From Hyphomicrobium sp. (GTDB lineage Bacteria; Pseudomonadota; Alphaproteobacteria; Rhizobiales; Hyphomicrobiaceae), in contig JAKFUV010000024.1 of the NCBI GenBank assembly GCA_021732485.1, positions 1 to 49,473 on the forward strand: a DNA stretch of 49,473 nucleotides, given 5' to 3'. Shown here piece by piece: positions 28,572 through 37,049 of this stretch (position 1 is its first letter; each line of letters begins with the position of its first letter). The translations under genes were made by a program, and so were the position numbers. The notes below the pieces were generated by a model. That model did not search any database, was not told the origin of the DNA, and saw only the letters and a program-made list of their open reading frames with translations.

Positions 28572-29171
28572 TCATCCACCGGCTTTCGTCGCCGTCGGCT
28601 TGGGCGTCACCGCCGCCGATTTGTCGACCGGATAGAACACATAAGACAAGGTCACGTTCGACAAGCCTACGGTATCGCGATCATCGATCATTTTCGGATC
28701 GACATAGAACGTCACCGGCATTTCGACCGACTGTCCGGGCTCCAATGTTTGTTCGACGAAGCAGAAGCAGGCGATTTTATTGAAGTATAAACCCATCGTG
28801 TCGGGCGCCACATTGAACGCGGCCGTACCGGTCAGCTTCTTGTCCGAAAGGTTGGTTGCCCGGTAGAATGCCAGAGCGTTTTCGCCGACCTTGACGTCCA
28901 TCGTGTGCACGACAGGTTCGAATTTCCACGGCAGGTGAGGATCGACATTCGCATCAAAACGCACGGTCACGATCTTGTCGATGACCGTATGTGATGGCGT
29001 GACGACGCGCTGCGTGGTGCCGCCATATCCCGTGACTTGGCAGAAAATCGCATACAGCGTTGGAGACGCAGCCGTCACGGCTCCCATGACTGCCAACCCT
29101 GCAACGCACCACAGCACGACTTTGCGGTTGCTCGCCTGCTGTGTTGCGGCTGGTGGTTTCGACGATGTCAC
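28572..29171 (-). CDS. ctaG: Cytochrome c oxidase assembly protein CtaG (Cox11)
   Basis: A 199-residue copper chaperone that delivers Cu to the CuB site of subunit I. One N-terminal helix (VVLWCVAGLAVMGAVTA) precedes a periplasmic immunoglobulin-like domain. The copper-binding motif is CFCF in NKIACFCFVEQTLEPG. VTGYGGTTQR and VTLSYVFYP are also conserved. The GTG at 29171 is preferred, with AAGGA 10 bases upstream; the frame runs on upstream through the small CoxF-like gene without a good start. It sits between the CoxF-like gene and ctaE. Confidence 0.94.
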   Translation of the reverse strand: MTSSKPPAATQQASNRKVVLWCVAGLAVMGAVTAASPTLYAIFCQVTGYGGTTQRVVTPSHTVIDKIVTVRFDANVDPHLPWKFEPVVHTMDVKVGENALAFYRATNLSDKKLTGTAAFNVAPDTMGLYFNKIACFCFVEQTLEPGQSVEMPVTFYVDPKMIDDRDTVGLSNVTLSYVFYPVDKSAAVTPKPTATKAGG

Positions 29172-29202
29172 GTAACGTTCGATCCTTTTTGCGGAAAAGT
29201 GC

Positions 29203-29373
29203 CTACCAAGTTTTTTGGGCAACTGCGCCGCCGAGGCGAACCAGGGTCGCGGCATAAAACAGGACGACCATGACACCAAGTGTCAGCGCGATCGCGATCG
29301 ACCGGCGACGCGCCACGCGCTGAGACGCCAACTCGTTGGAGGCTTCCGGAGTCGATTCGAGTTTATCGGTCAT
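29203..29373 (-). CDS. CoxF-like small membrane protein
   Basis: A 56-residue protein starting MTDKLESTPEASNELASQRV, with a basic RVARRRS patch and one transmembrane helix IALTLGVMVVLFYAATLVRL. It ends GGAVAQKTW. A tiny single-helix protein of this kind is regularly found between ctaB and ctaG in Hyphomicrobiales oxidase operons, where it is often called CoxF or an oxidase small assembly protein. The name here rests on size, helix and position. The ATG at 29373 has AAAGG about 11 bases upstream. The role is unknown and probably lies in oxidase assembly. Confidence 0.8.
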   Translation of the reverse strand: MTDKLESTPEASNELASQRVARRRSIAIALTLGVMVVLFYAATLVRLGGAVAQKTW

Positions 29374-29424
29374 GTCGGCAACAAACCTTTGAACTGTCGT
29401 GTCGGTTATCTCGCAACCACCGCT

Positions 29425-30348
29425 TTAAGTCATGAGCCGGAACGCCGCGGCCTCAACCAGCAGCACGGCAAACAACAGGTACAAATAGAGTATTGAGAAC
29501 CAGAACAATTGCTTCGCCGCAGCGTCCGCCTCGCGTCCCTCCGTCGTCGTGTAAACCTTGATCGCCAGCCATAAAAATCCGGCACCGAGGACCACCGAAA
29601 ACGCCAAATACGTTAGCCCGCCAAGACCGATGGCGTAGGGCAGGATCGCGAGCGGGACGAGCAAGATCGAGTAGATCAAAATCTGGCGGCGGGTTTCCGC
29701 CAGGCCGGCAACCACAGGCAACATCGGCACGCCGACACGTTCGTAGTCTCGGCAGCGATAGAGGGCCAGGGCCCAAAAGTGCGGCGGGGTCCACATGAAG
29801 ATGATCAGAAACAGCAGCACGCTTTCAAGACTGACCGAACCGGTCACCGCAGCCCAACCGATCATCGGCGGGAAAGCACCGGCAGCGCCACCGATAACGA
29901 TGTTGTGCGGCGTCCGGCGCTTCAACCACATGGTATAAACGAAAACGTAAAAGGCGATGGTGAGTGCCAGAAGTGCGCCCGCGACCCAGTTGACGAGCAC
30001 GCCAAGCGTCAGCACCGAGCCGACCGAAAGGACCGTGCCGAATTGCAGCGCTTCATCGGCCGTGATGCGCCCACGCGGCAATGGTCGTGCAGCGGTTCGC
30101 GCCATCCGGGCGTCGATGTCGGCATCGTACCACATGTTGAGCGCGCCCGAGGCTCCGGCACCGACCGCGATGGCAAAAATAGCAATAACACCGATGACCG
30201 GATGGATCGCGCCGGGTGCGGCGATCATCGCCGCCAGCGCCGTTAGGATGACCAACGTCATCACCCGCGGTTTCATCAGCTGGATATAGTCGCTGACATC
30301 CGGCTCGTTCCAGACATCGAGTTGTCCAACGTCGCTTTGCACGCTCAT
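29425..30348 (-). CDS. ctaB: Protoheme IX farnesyltransferase
   Basis: A 307-residue membrane prenyltransferase of the UbiA superfamily that makes heme O from heme B, the precursor of heme A. The two Asp-rich loops are [21 protein letters not shown] and [15 protein letters not shown]. About nine helices can be traced. The ATG at 30348 begins [13 protein letters not shown], followed by [11 protein letters not shown], the family start. It lies downstream of ctaD beyond a strong hairpin. ctaA (heme A synthase) is not in the window. Confidence 0.95.
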   Translation of the reverse strand: MSVQSDVGQLDVWNEPDVSDYIQLMKPRVMTLVILTALAAMIAAPGAIHPVIGVIAIFAIAVGAGASGALNMWYDADIDARMARTAARPLPRGRITADEALQFGTVLSVGSVLTLGVLVNWVAGALLALTIAFYVFVYTMWLKRRTPHNIVIGGAAGAFPPMIGWAAVTGSVSLESVLLFLIIFMWTPPHFWALALYRCRDYERVGVPMLPVVAGLAETRRQILIYSILLVPLAILPYAIGLGGLTYLAFSVVLGAGFLWLAIKVYTTTEGREADAAAKQLFWFSILYLYLLFAVLLVEAAAFRLMT

Positions 30349-30415
30349 GTCTTGGATCGTTCCGTCAAGTCAGCCGAGGCAAGTCTCGGACACTCAGTTT
30401 TGTGACGTTATCGGC

Positions 30416-30454
30416 TTAAAATAGCGGCAGGTCTGCCAATTGCAGACCTGCCGC
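30416..30454 (-). terminator. Intra-cluster terminator between ctaD and ctaB
   Basis: A perfect 13-bp stem (30424-30436 with 30442-30454) closes a 5-base loop. Read on the minus strand it is followed by TATTTTAA. It lies 23 bases after the ctaD stop and before ctaB. It could lower expression of the assembly genes relative to the catalytic subunits. Confidence 0.82.
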
Positions 30455-30476
30455 GAAGCGTCGAGTGCGACCTCGA

Positions 30477-32096
30477 TCAATGATCCGTCGCGGCGATGCG
30501 TGGCAGTTTTTCAAACGAGTGGAAGGCTGGCGGAGACGGCAGCGTCCATTCAAGCGTCGTCGCGCCGACACCCCACGGATTGGCTGCGGCCTTTTCCTTA
30601 CGAAGGAAGGCGAGCGCGATCGTGAACAAGAACAGCACCGTCCCTGCGGCTGTGATGTAGGAGCCGTACGACGAGATCTTATTCCAGTAGGCGAAGGCTT
30701 CCGGATAGTCCGCATAGTGGCGCGGCATGCCGGAAAGGCCGAGGAAGTGCTGCGGGAAGAACAGGATGTTGGCACCGATGAAGGTAATCCAGAAGTGCAA
30801 TTTGGCGAGCGTCTCGTTGTACATGTAGCCCGACATTTTCGGGAACCAGTAGTAGAAGCCCGCGAAGATCGAGAACACGGCACCGAGCGACAGCACATAG
30901 TGGAAGTGGGCGACGACGTAGTAGGTGTTATGCAGTGCCCGATCGACGCCGGCGTTGGCGCACATGACGCCAGTCACACCGCCGACAGTGAACAGGAAGA
31001 TGAAGCCGAGCGCCCACATCATCGGCGCGCGAAACTGTAGCGACCCACCCCACATCGTGGCGATCCACGAGAAGATCTTCACGCCGGTGGGCACAGCAAT
31101 AACCATGGTAGCAAACATGAAGTACGCCTGCGTATCGACGCTGAGACCCGCCGTATACATGTGGTGTGCCCACACGATGAAGCCGACAAGACCGATCGCC
31201 ACCATCGCGTACGCCATGCCGAGATAGCCAAACACCGGCTTGCGCGAGAAGGTCGAGATGATGTGGCTGATCATGCCGAAACCTGGAAGGATCAGAATGT
31301 AAACTTCCGGGTGGCCGAAGAACCAAAACAAGTGAGCGTAAAGCAGCGGGTCACCGCCGCCGGCCGGATCGTAGAACGTCGTTCCGAAGTTGCGGTCGGT
31401 GAGCAGCATTGTGATCGCTCCGGCCAAAACCGGCAGCGACAGCAGCAACAGGAACGCAGTGACCAGCACCGACCACACAAACAGCGGCATTTTATGCAGG
31501 GTCATACCCGGCGCGCGCATGTTGAAGATCGTGGTGATGAAGTTGATGGCGCCAAGGATCGACGAAGCACCGGCGAGGTGAAGCGATAGAATGCCGAAAT
31601 CGACGGCCGGACCTGGATGGCCGATTTTGCTCGATAGCGGGGCAACCACAATCCAGCCGGTACCGACGCCGTTAGCGTCCGCAGTGCCGGGCACGAACAG
31701 CGACAGCAACAGCAGCGCGAAAGCGGCTGGCAGCAGCCAGAACGAAATGTTGTTCATACGTGGGAAGGCCATGTCGGGAGCACCGATCATGAGCGGTACG
31801 AACCAGTTGCCGAAGCCGCCGATCATGGCCGGCATCACCATGAAGAACACCATGATCAGGCCGTGACCCGTCACGAACACGTTGTAGGCGCCTTCGTCGG
31901 CAAAATACTGCAGGCCTGGCTGTTCGAGTTCGAGGCGCATGACAACGGATAAAAATCCGCCGATGCAGCCGGCGAAAATCGCAAAGATCAGGTACATTGT
32001 CCCGATGTCTTTGTGGTTGGTGGAGAGGAACCACCGCTTAAAGAACGACGGTGCGTGATCGTGATAATCACCCGCAGCGTGTGCTGTGCTACCCAT
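30477..32096 (-). CDS. ctaD: Cytochrome c oxidase subunit I (aa3)
   Basis: A 539-residue catalytic subunit with twelve transmembrane helices. The heme a ligand is in [15 protein letters not shown]. The CuB site with the His-Tyr crosslink is in [16 protein letters not shown], the two CuB histidines are in WAHHMYTAG, and heme a/a3 histidines are in [21 protein letters not shown] carries the K-channel lysine. This is an A-type proton-pumping cytochrome c oxidase. The ATG at 32096 gives the expected N-terminus, ending the extra-membrane segment with [13 protein letters not shown]. Confidence 0.97.
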   Translation of the reverse strand: MGSTAHAAGDYHDHAPSFFKRWFLSTNHKDIGTMYLIFAIFAGCIGGFLSVVMRLELEQPGLQYFADEGAYNVFVTGHGLIMVFFMVMPAMIGGFGNWFVPLMIGAPDMAFPRMNNISFWLLPAAFALLLLSLFVPGTADANGVGTGWIVVAPLSSKIGHPGPAVDFGILSLHLAGASSILGAINFITTIFNMRAPGMTLHKMPLFVWSVLVTAFLLLLSLPVLAGAITMLLTDRNFGTTFYDPAGGGDPLLYAHLFWFFGHPEVYILILPGFGMISHIISTFSRKPVFGYLGMAYAMVAIGLVGFIVWAHHMYTAGLSVDTQAYFMFATMVIAVPTGVKIFSWIATMWGGSLQFRAPMMWALGFIFLFTVGGVTGVMCANAGVDRALHNTYYVVAHFHYVLSLGAVFSIFAGFYYWFPKMSGYMYNETLAKLHFWITFIGANILFFPQHFLGLSGMPRHYADYPEAFAYWNKISSYGSYITAAGTVLFLFTIALAFLRKEKAAANPWGVGATTLEWTLPSPPAFHSFEKLPRIAATDH

Positions 32097-32183
32097 GAGA
32101 ATGCCCTTGTTCCGGTAAGTCTATTGTTCGTACGGAGCGCTCGTCGCCGTGGCCCACCTGCCGCCAGCGCCGAGCGTCGACAA

Positions 32184-33185
32184 TTATTTCTGCGTCGTCA
32201 TGGCGACAGAAGCGCCAGCGCTTTTGCTCTCGGCGTCGGCCTTCAAAATGCTCTGCGCTTTCTTGCGGTCTTTGGCCTTCAGCGCCTCGACCCACTGGTC
32301 ATAAACCGGCTGCTCAACAACGCGCACCGTGATCGGCATTGCCGAATGCAGCTTACCGCACAGCACCGAGCATTGGCCGTGGAAAGTACCGACCGTGTTA
32401 GCTTTGAACCAGACGGCGGACGTGCGTCCGGGAACCGCCTGCATTTTGACGCCGAACGATGGAATCGTCCACGAGTGGATCACGTCTTGGGACGTCACCA
32501 GCAGATGCACCACCTTGTTGACCGGGACTGCGATCTCATTATCGACCGTCAACTTGCGCAACTGATTGCGCTCGGCCCAGATAGCCGCCGAGTCGGCATA
32601 CAGCGCCTTGTTACGCGCAATGCCTTCGAGTTCGCCATATTTCTGCGCGAACGCGTCCTCGCCGAGTTTCTCCTTTAGGACATCTTCGTCGTTGACGACG
32701 TTGGAGGAGACCGTAAAGCCATTATCGACGTATTCGTGATCCCACGCCCAGGCTTGGCCAATGGCTTTCACCGTCAGATCCGGTTTTGGGAATGAATATT
32801 GGTCGTAGAGCAGGCGGAACGACGGGATCGAAATACCCGCCAAGATCAGGATCGGGATGACCGTCCAGGCGACTTCCAAAAACGTATTGTGCGTGGTGCG
32901 CGACGGTACCGGGTTTCTCTTTTCGCTGAAGCGATACATGACGTAGAGCATCAAAAACAGCACGAACAATGCGATGGCGATGATGACGATGTTGACGACG
33001 TCGTAGACATTGTGGAGCTTTTCCATCAAGTCGGTCGCCGGAAGTGGCAACCCCAACTCGCCATCCGTCGGCGCTCCAAGTCCGGCAAAGGCCGGCGTCA
33101 GCGCCGAGGAGGCAGCGATTGAAAACACCGTGGCGATGAACGCAACGGCCCGATCAGCCGCAGCGCCAAACAAACGTCTCAACAT
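32184..33185 (-). CDS. ctaC: Cytochrome c oxidase subunit II (CuA)
   Basis: A 333-residue subunit that accepts electrons from cytochrome c. A signal peptide (FIATVFSIAASSALTPAFAG) is followed by two helices (VVNIVIIAIALFVLFLMLYV and FLEVAWTVIPILILAGISIP). The CuA cupredoxin domain has an upstream His in SQDVIHSW and the cluster Cys272, Cys276, His280, Met283 in CSVLCGKLHSAM. Between about residues 168 and 202 there is an extra charged helical-looking segment compared with the Paracoccus and Rhizobium proteins I recall. The ATG at 33185 has GGGAG 8 bases upstream; ATGs at 33218 and 33230 are less well supported. It is the first gene of the oxidase cluster. Confidence 0.94.
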   Translation of the reverse strand: MLRRLFGAAADRAVAFIATVFSIAASSALTPAFAGLGAPTDGELGLPLPATDLMEKLHNVYDVVNIVIIAIALFVLFLMLYVMYRFSEKRNPVPSRTTHNTFLEVAWTVIPILILAGISIPSFRLLYDQYSFPKPDLTVKAIGQAWAWDHEYVDNGFTVSSNVVNDEDVLKEKLGEDAFAQKYGELEGIARNKALYADSAAIWAERNQLRKLTVDNEIAVPVNKVVHLLVTSQDVIHSWTIPSFGVKMQAVPGRTSAVWFKANTVGTFHGQCSVLCGKLHSAMPITVRVVEQPVYDQWVEALKAKDRKKAQSILKADAESKSAGASVAMTTQK

Positions 33186-33823
33186 TCCGTCGCTCCCATT
33201 TCCAACCAGCGTGCGCATGTGATCGCGCATTCTGCCGCATTCCAGATGTCTCGTCCCAAATGCCCCGCACGCCGTTGGCCGGCTGGGCAGCGCCACGTCA
33301 TTTTTCCCCGCTGGAACGAGGCCCAAAGTGGCGGACCACCGTGCGATTCGGTAACGCGGCCCACCGCCGTCGCTGTGAAAGGATCACAACTGCGATATCG
33401 CGCTCAAGTCAAGTTTTCTAAGCCAAATCACTGTGAAATTTCGACGCGGCTGGAGTAAGTGGATGCTTGCCGGTGGTAAAGTCGTTCGCGAATGGTCGAC
33501 GACGACGGCGAACAGAAATAAGCCTTGTTCGTGGTCGACCACACGCATCTCATTGGCGTTTTCGGAGCATCTTGCGTGGGCCGCCCCTGGCGGCCGACAC
33601 TGATCCCTGCCAATCGATACGTTAAGTTACAATCGGCGTCGTCAACGTCTGATCATGCGCTCGGACTGCACCCGCCCATCCCATCGGCCTCTTGTTCACG
33701 AAGGATGCCCCCTTGCTCGCGACGACGCTTCGCTGCCTTGCAGAATTTCGAGCTATTGAAGCGGTCGGGCACGGCGCTGGCCGGCGTTGTGCGCTGTGGT
33801 CGATCGGCCGTCCCACTGGCTGT
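33186..33823. other. Non-coding gap between ctaC and the IalB gene
   Basis: About 640 bases between divergent genes. It must hold the promoter of the oxidase cluster and that of the IalB gene. I see no convincing open frame with a ribosome binding site, no tRNA and no strong hairpin. The part around 33380-33445 is the most AT-rich and is the likeliest promoter region. The IalB frame itself stays open back to about 33692, so part of this stretch could be coding if a rarer start is used. Confidence 0.5.
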
Positions 33824-34354
33824 GTGAGTGGCCAGCGCGCCTTGGCCATGGCGGTGATGATCATAGCGACAGGGCTCGCGACCGGGTTTATCGGGGTCGG
33901 CACGGCACACGCCATCGACGCGCCTGAAGGCAGCGTCAAATCCCAGCACGGCGACTGGCAGGTGGTGTGCAAGGATGCTCCCGCCGGCGCCAAGTCGGGT
34001 GTCTGCGCCCTGGTCCAGAGCGTCACGGCCGAGGACAAGAACAACATTGGTCTGACGGTGTATTTTCAGACATTTTCAAACGGCACGCGGGTGCTGCGAG
34101 TGTTTGCACCGCTTGGCGTTCTACTTCCCCCAGGGCTCGGTCTGAAAATCGACGATAAGGATGTCGGCCACGCCCCGTTCCTGCGCTGCCACAACTTCGC
34201 GTGTTACGCCCAGGTCGTCGTAGAAGACGGTTTGATCCAGCAGCTCAAGACCGGCAAAACCGCAATTTTCATCATTTTTCAGACGGAAGAAGCCGGCATC
34301 GGCATCCCGATTTCACTCGCCGGCTTCGGCGAAGCGCTGGCCGAACTCAAATAA
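33824..34354 (+). CDS. Invasion-associated locus B (IalB) family protein
   Basis: A 176-residue exported protein. The signal peptide is MAVMIIATGLATGFIGVGTA, cleaved near AHA. The mature part has four cysteines, in DWQVVCKD, GVCALVQS and LRCHNFACYA, the usual IalB arrangement. IalB was named for Bartonella erythrocyte invasion, but the family is common in free-living Hyphomicrobiales, where the role is unknown. The start is uncertain: the GTG at 33824 gives a signal peptide with one Arg; an ATG at 33848 would lack the basic start, and the frame stays open to 33692. Convergent with the phasin-like gene. Confidence 0.85.
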   Translation: MSGQRALAMAVMIIATGLATGFIGVGTAHAIDAPEGSVKSQHGDWQVVCKDAPAGAKSGVCALVQSVTAEDKNNIGLTVYFQTFSNGTRVLRVFAPLGVLLPPGLGLKIDDKDVGHAPFLRCHNFACYAQVVVEDGLIQQLKTGKTAIFIIFQTEEAGIGIPISLAGFGEALAELK

Positions 34355-34408
34355 GTCCGCCGGTCCAATAGCGCTTCACCACACAAACCAAACCTGTCGC
34401 GATAAAAT

Positions 34409-34837
34409 TTATGCGACCCGACGGCTGCGAGCCACATGATCGGCGGCATCGGCATCTCCGATGAAGACTTCGTCGCGATTGCGTCTGATCGGCAAGGGCA
34501 ACAGCTGGAAGCCGACCACCGGCTCAGCGGCTTTCGTCATTGCACCCGAGACGCGCGGCGCGGCCTCTTCACAATGCGATAGAACGGATTGGCAGAAGCC
34601 GACATTGGCGCGCAGCAGATCGTCCGGCTCTCGCGCCGTCGCAATGGCCCGGCTCCAGTTCATCGCCGCCTGCAAGTTCTTCGCTTGCAGCCCGGCAATT
34701 TCGAGCTGGGCACGGCCTACACCTTTAACCAGCGGCTGCCACCAGAACGACATCACGTCGGCGGTCTCGAACGCCATTTGGAAAATATCTTTGTAAAACG
34801 AAGTATTCGCACGGCGAGCGGACATCTCGTCACTCAT
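34409..34837 (-). CDS. Phasin-like small protein
   Basis: A 142-residue soluble protein with an amphipathic helical body (FYKDIFQMAFETADVMSFWW, then VGRAQLEIAGLQAKNLQAAM). This arrangement, with Asn/Gln-rich heptads and few strands, resembles alphaproteobacterial phasins that coat polyhydroxyalkanoate granules. No phaC or phaR gene is nearby, so the call rests on pattern only. The C-terminal 40 residues (from about VVGFQLLPLPIRRNRDEV) are more basic. The ATG at 34837 has GGGAGGA 7 bases upstream, a strong ribosome binding site. Other helical stress proteins are possible. Confidence 0.5.
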   Translation of the reverse strand: MSDEMSARRANTSFYKDIFQMAFETADVMSFWWQPLVKGVGRAQLEIAGLQAKNLQAAMNWSRAIATAREPDDLLRANVGFCQSVLSHCEEAAPRVSGAMTKAAEPVVGFQLLPLPIRRNRDEVFIGDADAADHVARSRRVA

Positions 34838-35218
34838 GTTGCATCCTCCCAGAAGCAAGTGGGAACTCGGAGCACTGCCCCCGGCACCCTTATTATTGGA
34901 TACTAACTATAAGGCTTTTGATTAAAGCTTTTTTATCACGACGGACGCTCGCGTCCATATCACATAAAATTTCAATGACCGGACGTCGATTGCGCAAGTG
35001 ATGGCAGGTCAAATCCGCCTGCCGCGTCATACCATCGCATCAATAATTTGATCGGCAAGGTATGGACTCGTCCAACTCACTCAACCCAGGATTGAACACA
35101 AATGAATATTCAACCCTAAAAACAACCGGTTAACCCTATTCACTTCATTCGTTTGGCGGCTACACTCAAGTAAAGTTTTAGCCCCCGTTGGGGCGGTTCT
35201 AGTTGCTTCGAGTGGGTC
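34838..35218. other. AT-rich non-coding gap, divergent promoters
   Basis: About 380 bases between the phasin-like and BcsS-like genes, clearly richer in A/T than the rest of the window. I see no gene. The heptamer TCAACCC occurs twice (35081-35087 and 35110-35116). A short GC hairpin (35181-35194) lies in the leader of the BcsS-like gene. Both genes probably have their promoters here. Confidence 0.45.
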
Positions 35219-36064
35219 ATGGGGGTGTGGCGTCACGACGGTCGGGGGCTCGCAGCGGCGTGGCTGCGGCTAGGCCGCGCTTTTACTTTAACCGTCGGTC
35301 TAGCGTCGTTCGTCATCGACCTCCCAGCCTCGGCCCAGCCTGCTGAACCGCCACAGCCTCAGTATGGCTGGCAAGAAGTTTGGGCTGGCGCCGATGTCAC
35401 GAAAGACGTTTGGCTGCTTTACTCTGGCGTCACGCTGGCGCCGCTGAGCGCCGATAGTCACAGCGATGGATTACGTCTTCGCGCCGCCGGAGGGTATGGC
35501 CGGTACCATTATAAGGCCGACACCTCAAATGCCGGCACAGGGTTGTGCGGTAACGCCGGCCAGGACAACTGCACCACGACCCGGCGCCAATTCAACGTCG
35601 ATCATTCCTATGCCGAAGCGCTGATCGGCTATCAGCAGCGCTTCGGCGAGTTGACCGCTAAAGGCCTCATCGGCATTGCCAGCATCACGCATGCTTTCGA
35701 TCGCGTCGATCGCGACAACGCGGCTTCGGGTTCCAGCATCGGCGTCAAAGGCGTTGTCGAGCTTTGGCTCAATCTGGGCCCGGCCGCGTGGTCATCGCTC
35801 GATCTGAGTTACGCCAGCGCCTTCGACACAGGGGCGCTGCGGTCGCGAACCGGTTGGCGGATCGTGCCAACAGTCTCGATTGGCCCTGAAATGCGATACG
35901 ACACCAACGTCGAAGGCCAAAGCGTCCGCGGTGGCGGATTTCTGCGTTATGAATGGGTCGGTGGCGAGATCTCATTGGCGGGCGGCGTGGCTGGAAATGC
36001 GCTGGTTCCCGAAACGAAAGACCTCGCGGGCTATGGCACATTGAACATTCTGCTTCAGTATTGA
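35219..36064 (+). CDS. BcsS-like outer-membrane beta-barrel protein
   Basis: A 281-residue protein with a signal peptide (FTLTVGLASFVIDLPASA) and a body of alternating strands with aromatic residues. It begins GWQEVWAGADVTKDVWLLYS and ends LAGYGTLNILLQY, with a terminal aromatic as in outer-membrane barrels. The layout matches the cellulose biosynthesis protein BcsS family (PF17036 type) as I recall it. Two cysteines occur in LCGNAGQDNC. No bcsA, bcsB or bcsC gene is present, so a role in cellulose export here is not supported. The ATG at 35219 gives the longest signal peptide; no strong ribosome binding site is seen. Confidence 0.65.
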   Translation: MGVWRHDGRGLAAAWLRLGRAFTLTVGLASFVIDLPASAQPAEPPQPQYGWQEVWAGADVTKDVWLLYSGVTLAPLSADSHSDGLRLRAAGGYGRYHYKADTSNAGTGLCGNAGQDNCTTTRRQFNVDHSYAEALIGYQQRFGELTAKGLIGIASITHAFDRVDRDNAASGSSIGVKGVVELWLNLGPAAWSSLDLSYASAFDTGALRSRTGWRIVPTVSIGPEMRYDTNVEGQSVRGGGFLRYEWVGGEISLAGGVAGNALVPETKDLAGYGTLNILLQY

Positions 36065-36154
36065 ATGGCTTCGCAAACCCGAGTGACGGCCTCGCAAACA
36101 CCGTGGTCGCAGGTCGTCAGCGCTCACTATCACGTACGTTCGTTGGAGAGATCG

Positions 36155-36391
36155 ATGCCCTTGCGACAGCTTGACGCCAATAACCCCGGCGACGATGCCG
36201 ACTGGGAGGGGAATAACGCCGCCTTCACATGCCCAAAATGCAAGAGTGTCTTTATCGTCAGCGAGTTGCTCCATCGTTCGGCAAATGGCGTTTTCGGCCA
36301 GCGAGCATGCCGTCGTTGTGGTCAGTCGACTGCTCGGGTCTCTGGAGGCCGCAAATCAAGTGGCACGGCAAGTATTGAGTGGACGCCATAA
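36155..36391 (+). CDS. Small zinc-ribbon protein, unknown
   Basis: A 78-residue protein with CPKC near residue 26 and CRRCG about 30 residues later, spaced as in a zinc ribbon. The segment between them is FIVSELLHRSANGVFGQRA. No membrane helix or signal is present, so it should be cytoplasmic. The ATG at 36155 has GGAGAG about 5 bases upstream. It stops one base before the next ATG (TAAATG), which makes a two-gene unit. I do not recognise the family and give no function. Confidence 0.65.
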   Translation: MPLRQLDANNPGDDADWEGNNAAFTCPKCKSVFIVSELLHRSANGVFGQRACRRCGQSTARVSGGRKSSGTASIEWTP

Positions 36392-36709
36392 ATGCAGGGT
36401 TCAGTCATTGCGCGGTGCTTCGCCGTCGTATCGATCGTTGTCGTTTTGACCATCGGCCTCGCCGCCATATCGCAAGCATCCGCGACCGTCTGCGCGACAG
36501 ACACCATCACGGCGCGTGGCGAGCCGTCGCGCTTCGCATGGCTCGCCAAAACCAAAACGCGTGCGAACTGGCGACGCAAAGTCCGCCTATCAACCGGCCT
36601 CGGTGCTGCTTACGCAAATTGGGCACGGGCTGAAGATACCGAAGAGCGCTGCCTTATTGGACCGCGCAACACCCTTTGCATTTTTACCGGCCGGCCGTGT
36701 CGGCCGTAG
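36392..36709 (+). CDS. Small secreted four-cysteine protein, unknown
   Basis: A 105-residue protein with a clear signal peptide (FAVVSIVVVLTIGLAAISQA, cleaved near SATVCA). The mature part has four cysteines (VCATD, ERCLIG, TLCIFT and RPCRP), probably two disulfides, and a basic middle (AKTKTRANWRRKVRL) with a YANWARA segment. Similar small exported proteins occur in Hyphomicrobiales as hypothetical genes. It starts directly after the zinc-ribbon stop, so the two are probably cotranslated. I cannot assign a function. Confidence 0.7.
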   Translation: MQGSVIARCFAVVSIVVVLTIGLAAISQASATVCATDTITARGEPSRFAWLAKTKTRANWRRKVRLSTGLGAAYANWARAEDTEERCLIGPRNTLCIFTGRPCRP

Positions 36710-36833
36710 GTACTTTGCCGTCGTCATCACACCGGCGACTGAAACCCGGCATGAACCCAGCGATGTGTTCCGCACGTAACAGACCGTGCGGCCAGTGCCT
36801 GCCAAGCTGCTGCATTCGACTGAAAATTAACAA

Positions 36834-36847
36834 AACGAACAATCATT
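36834..36847. promoter_or_regulatory. TetR-type operator-like box 1
   Basis: AACGAACAATCATT, an imperfect palindrome of the form AAYGAA-CA-WTCRTT. It matches box 2 at 11 of 14 positions. The wider 11-bp sequence AACAAAACGAA (36829-36839) is repeated in perfect inverse at 36890-36900. Confidence 0.5.
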
Positions 36848-36881
36848 CTCCTTGACCGCGCCTCAATTTGCATTCAAAAAA

Positions 36882-36895
36882 AATGAACATTCGTT
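36882..36895. promoter_or_regulatory. TetR-type operator-like box 2
   Basis: AATGAACATTCGTT, starting 48 bases after box 1. The half-sites AATGAA and TTCGTT differ by one position in each arm. Probably bound by the TetR protein encoded 155 bases downstream; this is inferred. Confidence 0.5.
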
Positions 36896-37049
36896 TTGTT
36901 GCAAAAGCGGGATCGTTGGCATTCGCAGCATCTAACTGACGTGGCAGCGCAGCTGTCGAGGGCTTCGGCATTGTCACGATTCTCCGCTCGGTGAGCATCG
37001 AACGCGCCAGCGCGACGGCTGCGCTAATTTTTGTTGGGATGGACCCGGC

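Larger units (their letters stand above)
36710..37049. other. Regulatory gap before the TetR-RND operon
   Basis: About 340 bases with no gene. It holds two 14-base operator-like boxes (listed separately) and, between them, TTGACC at 36852-36857, a candidate -35. The stretch 36865-36905 is markedly A/T-rich, unlike the surrounding DNA. The last 100 bases before the TetR start show nothing further. Confidence 0.5.

Noticed and set aside
33525..33827. Open frame of 100 codons before the IalB gene
   Set aside because: It lacks a ribosome binding site and domain, and it overlaps the more likely IalB frame.
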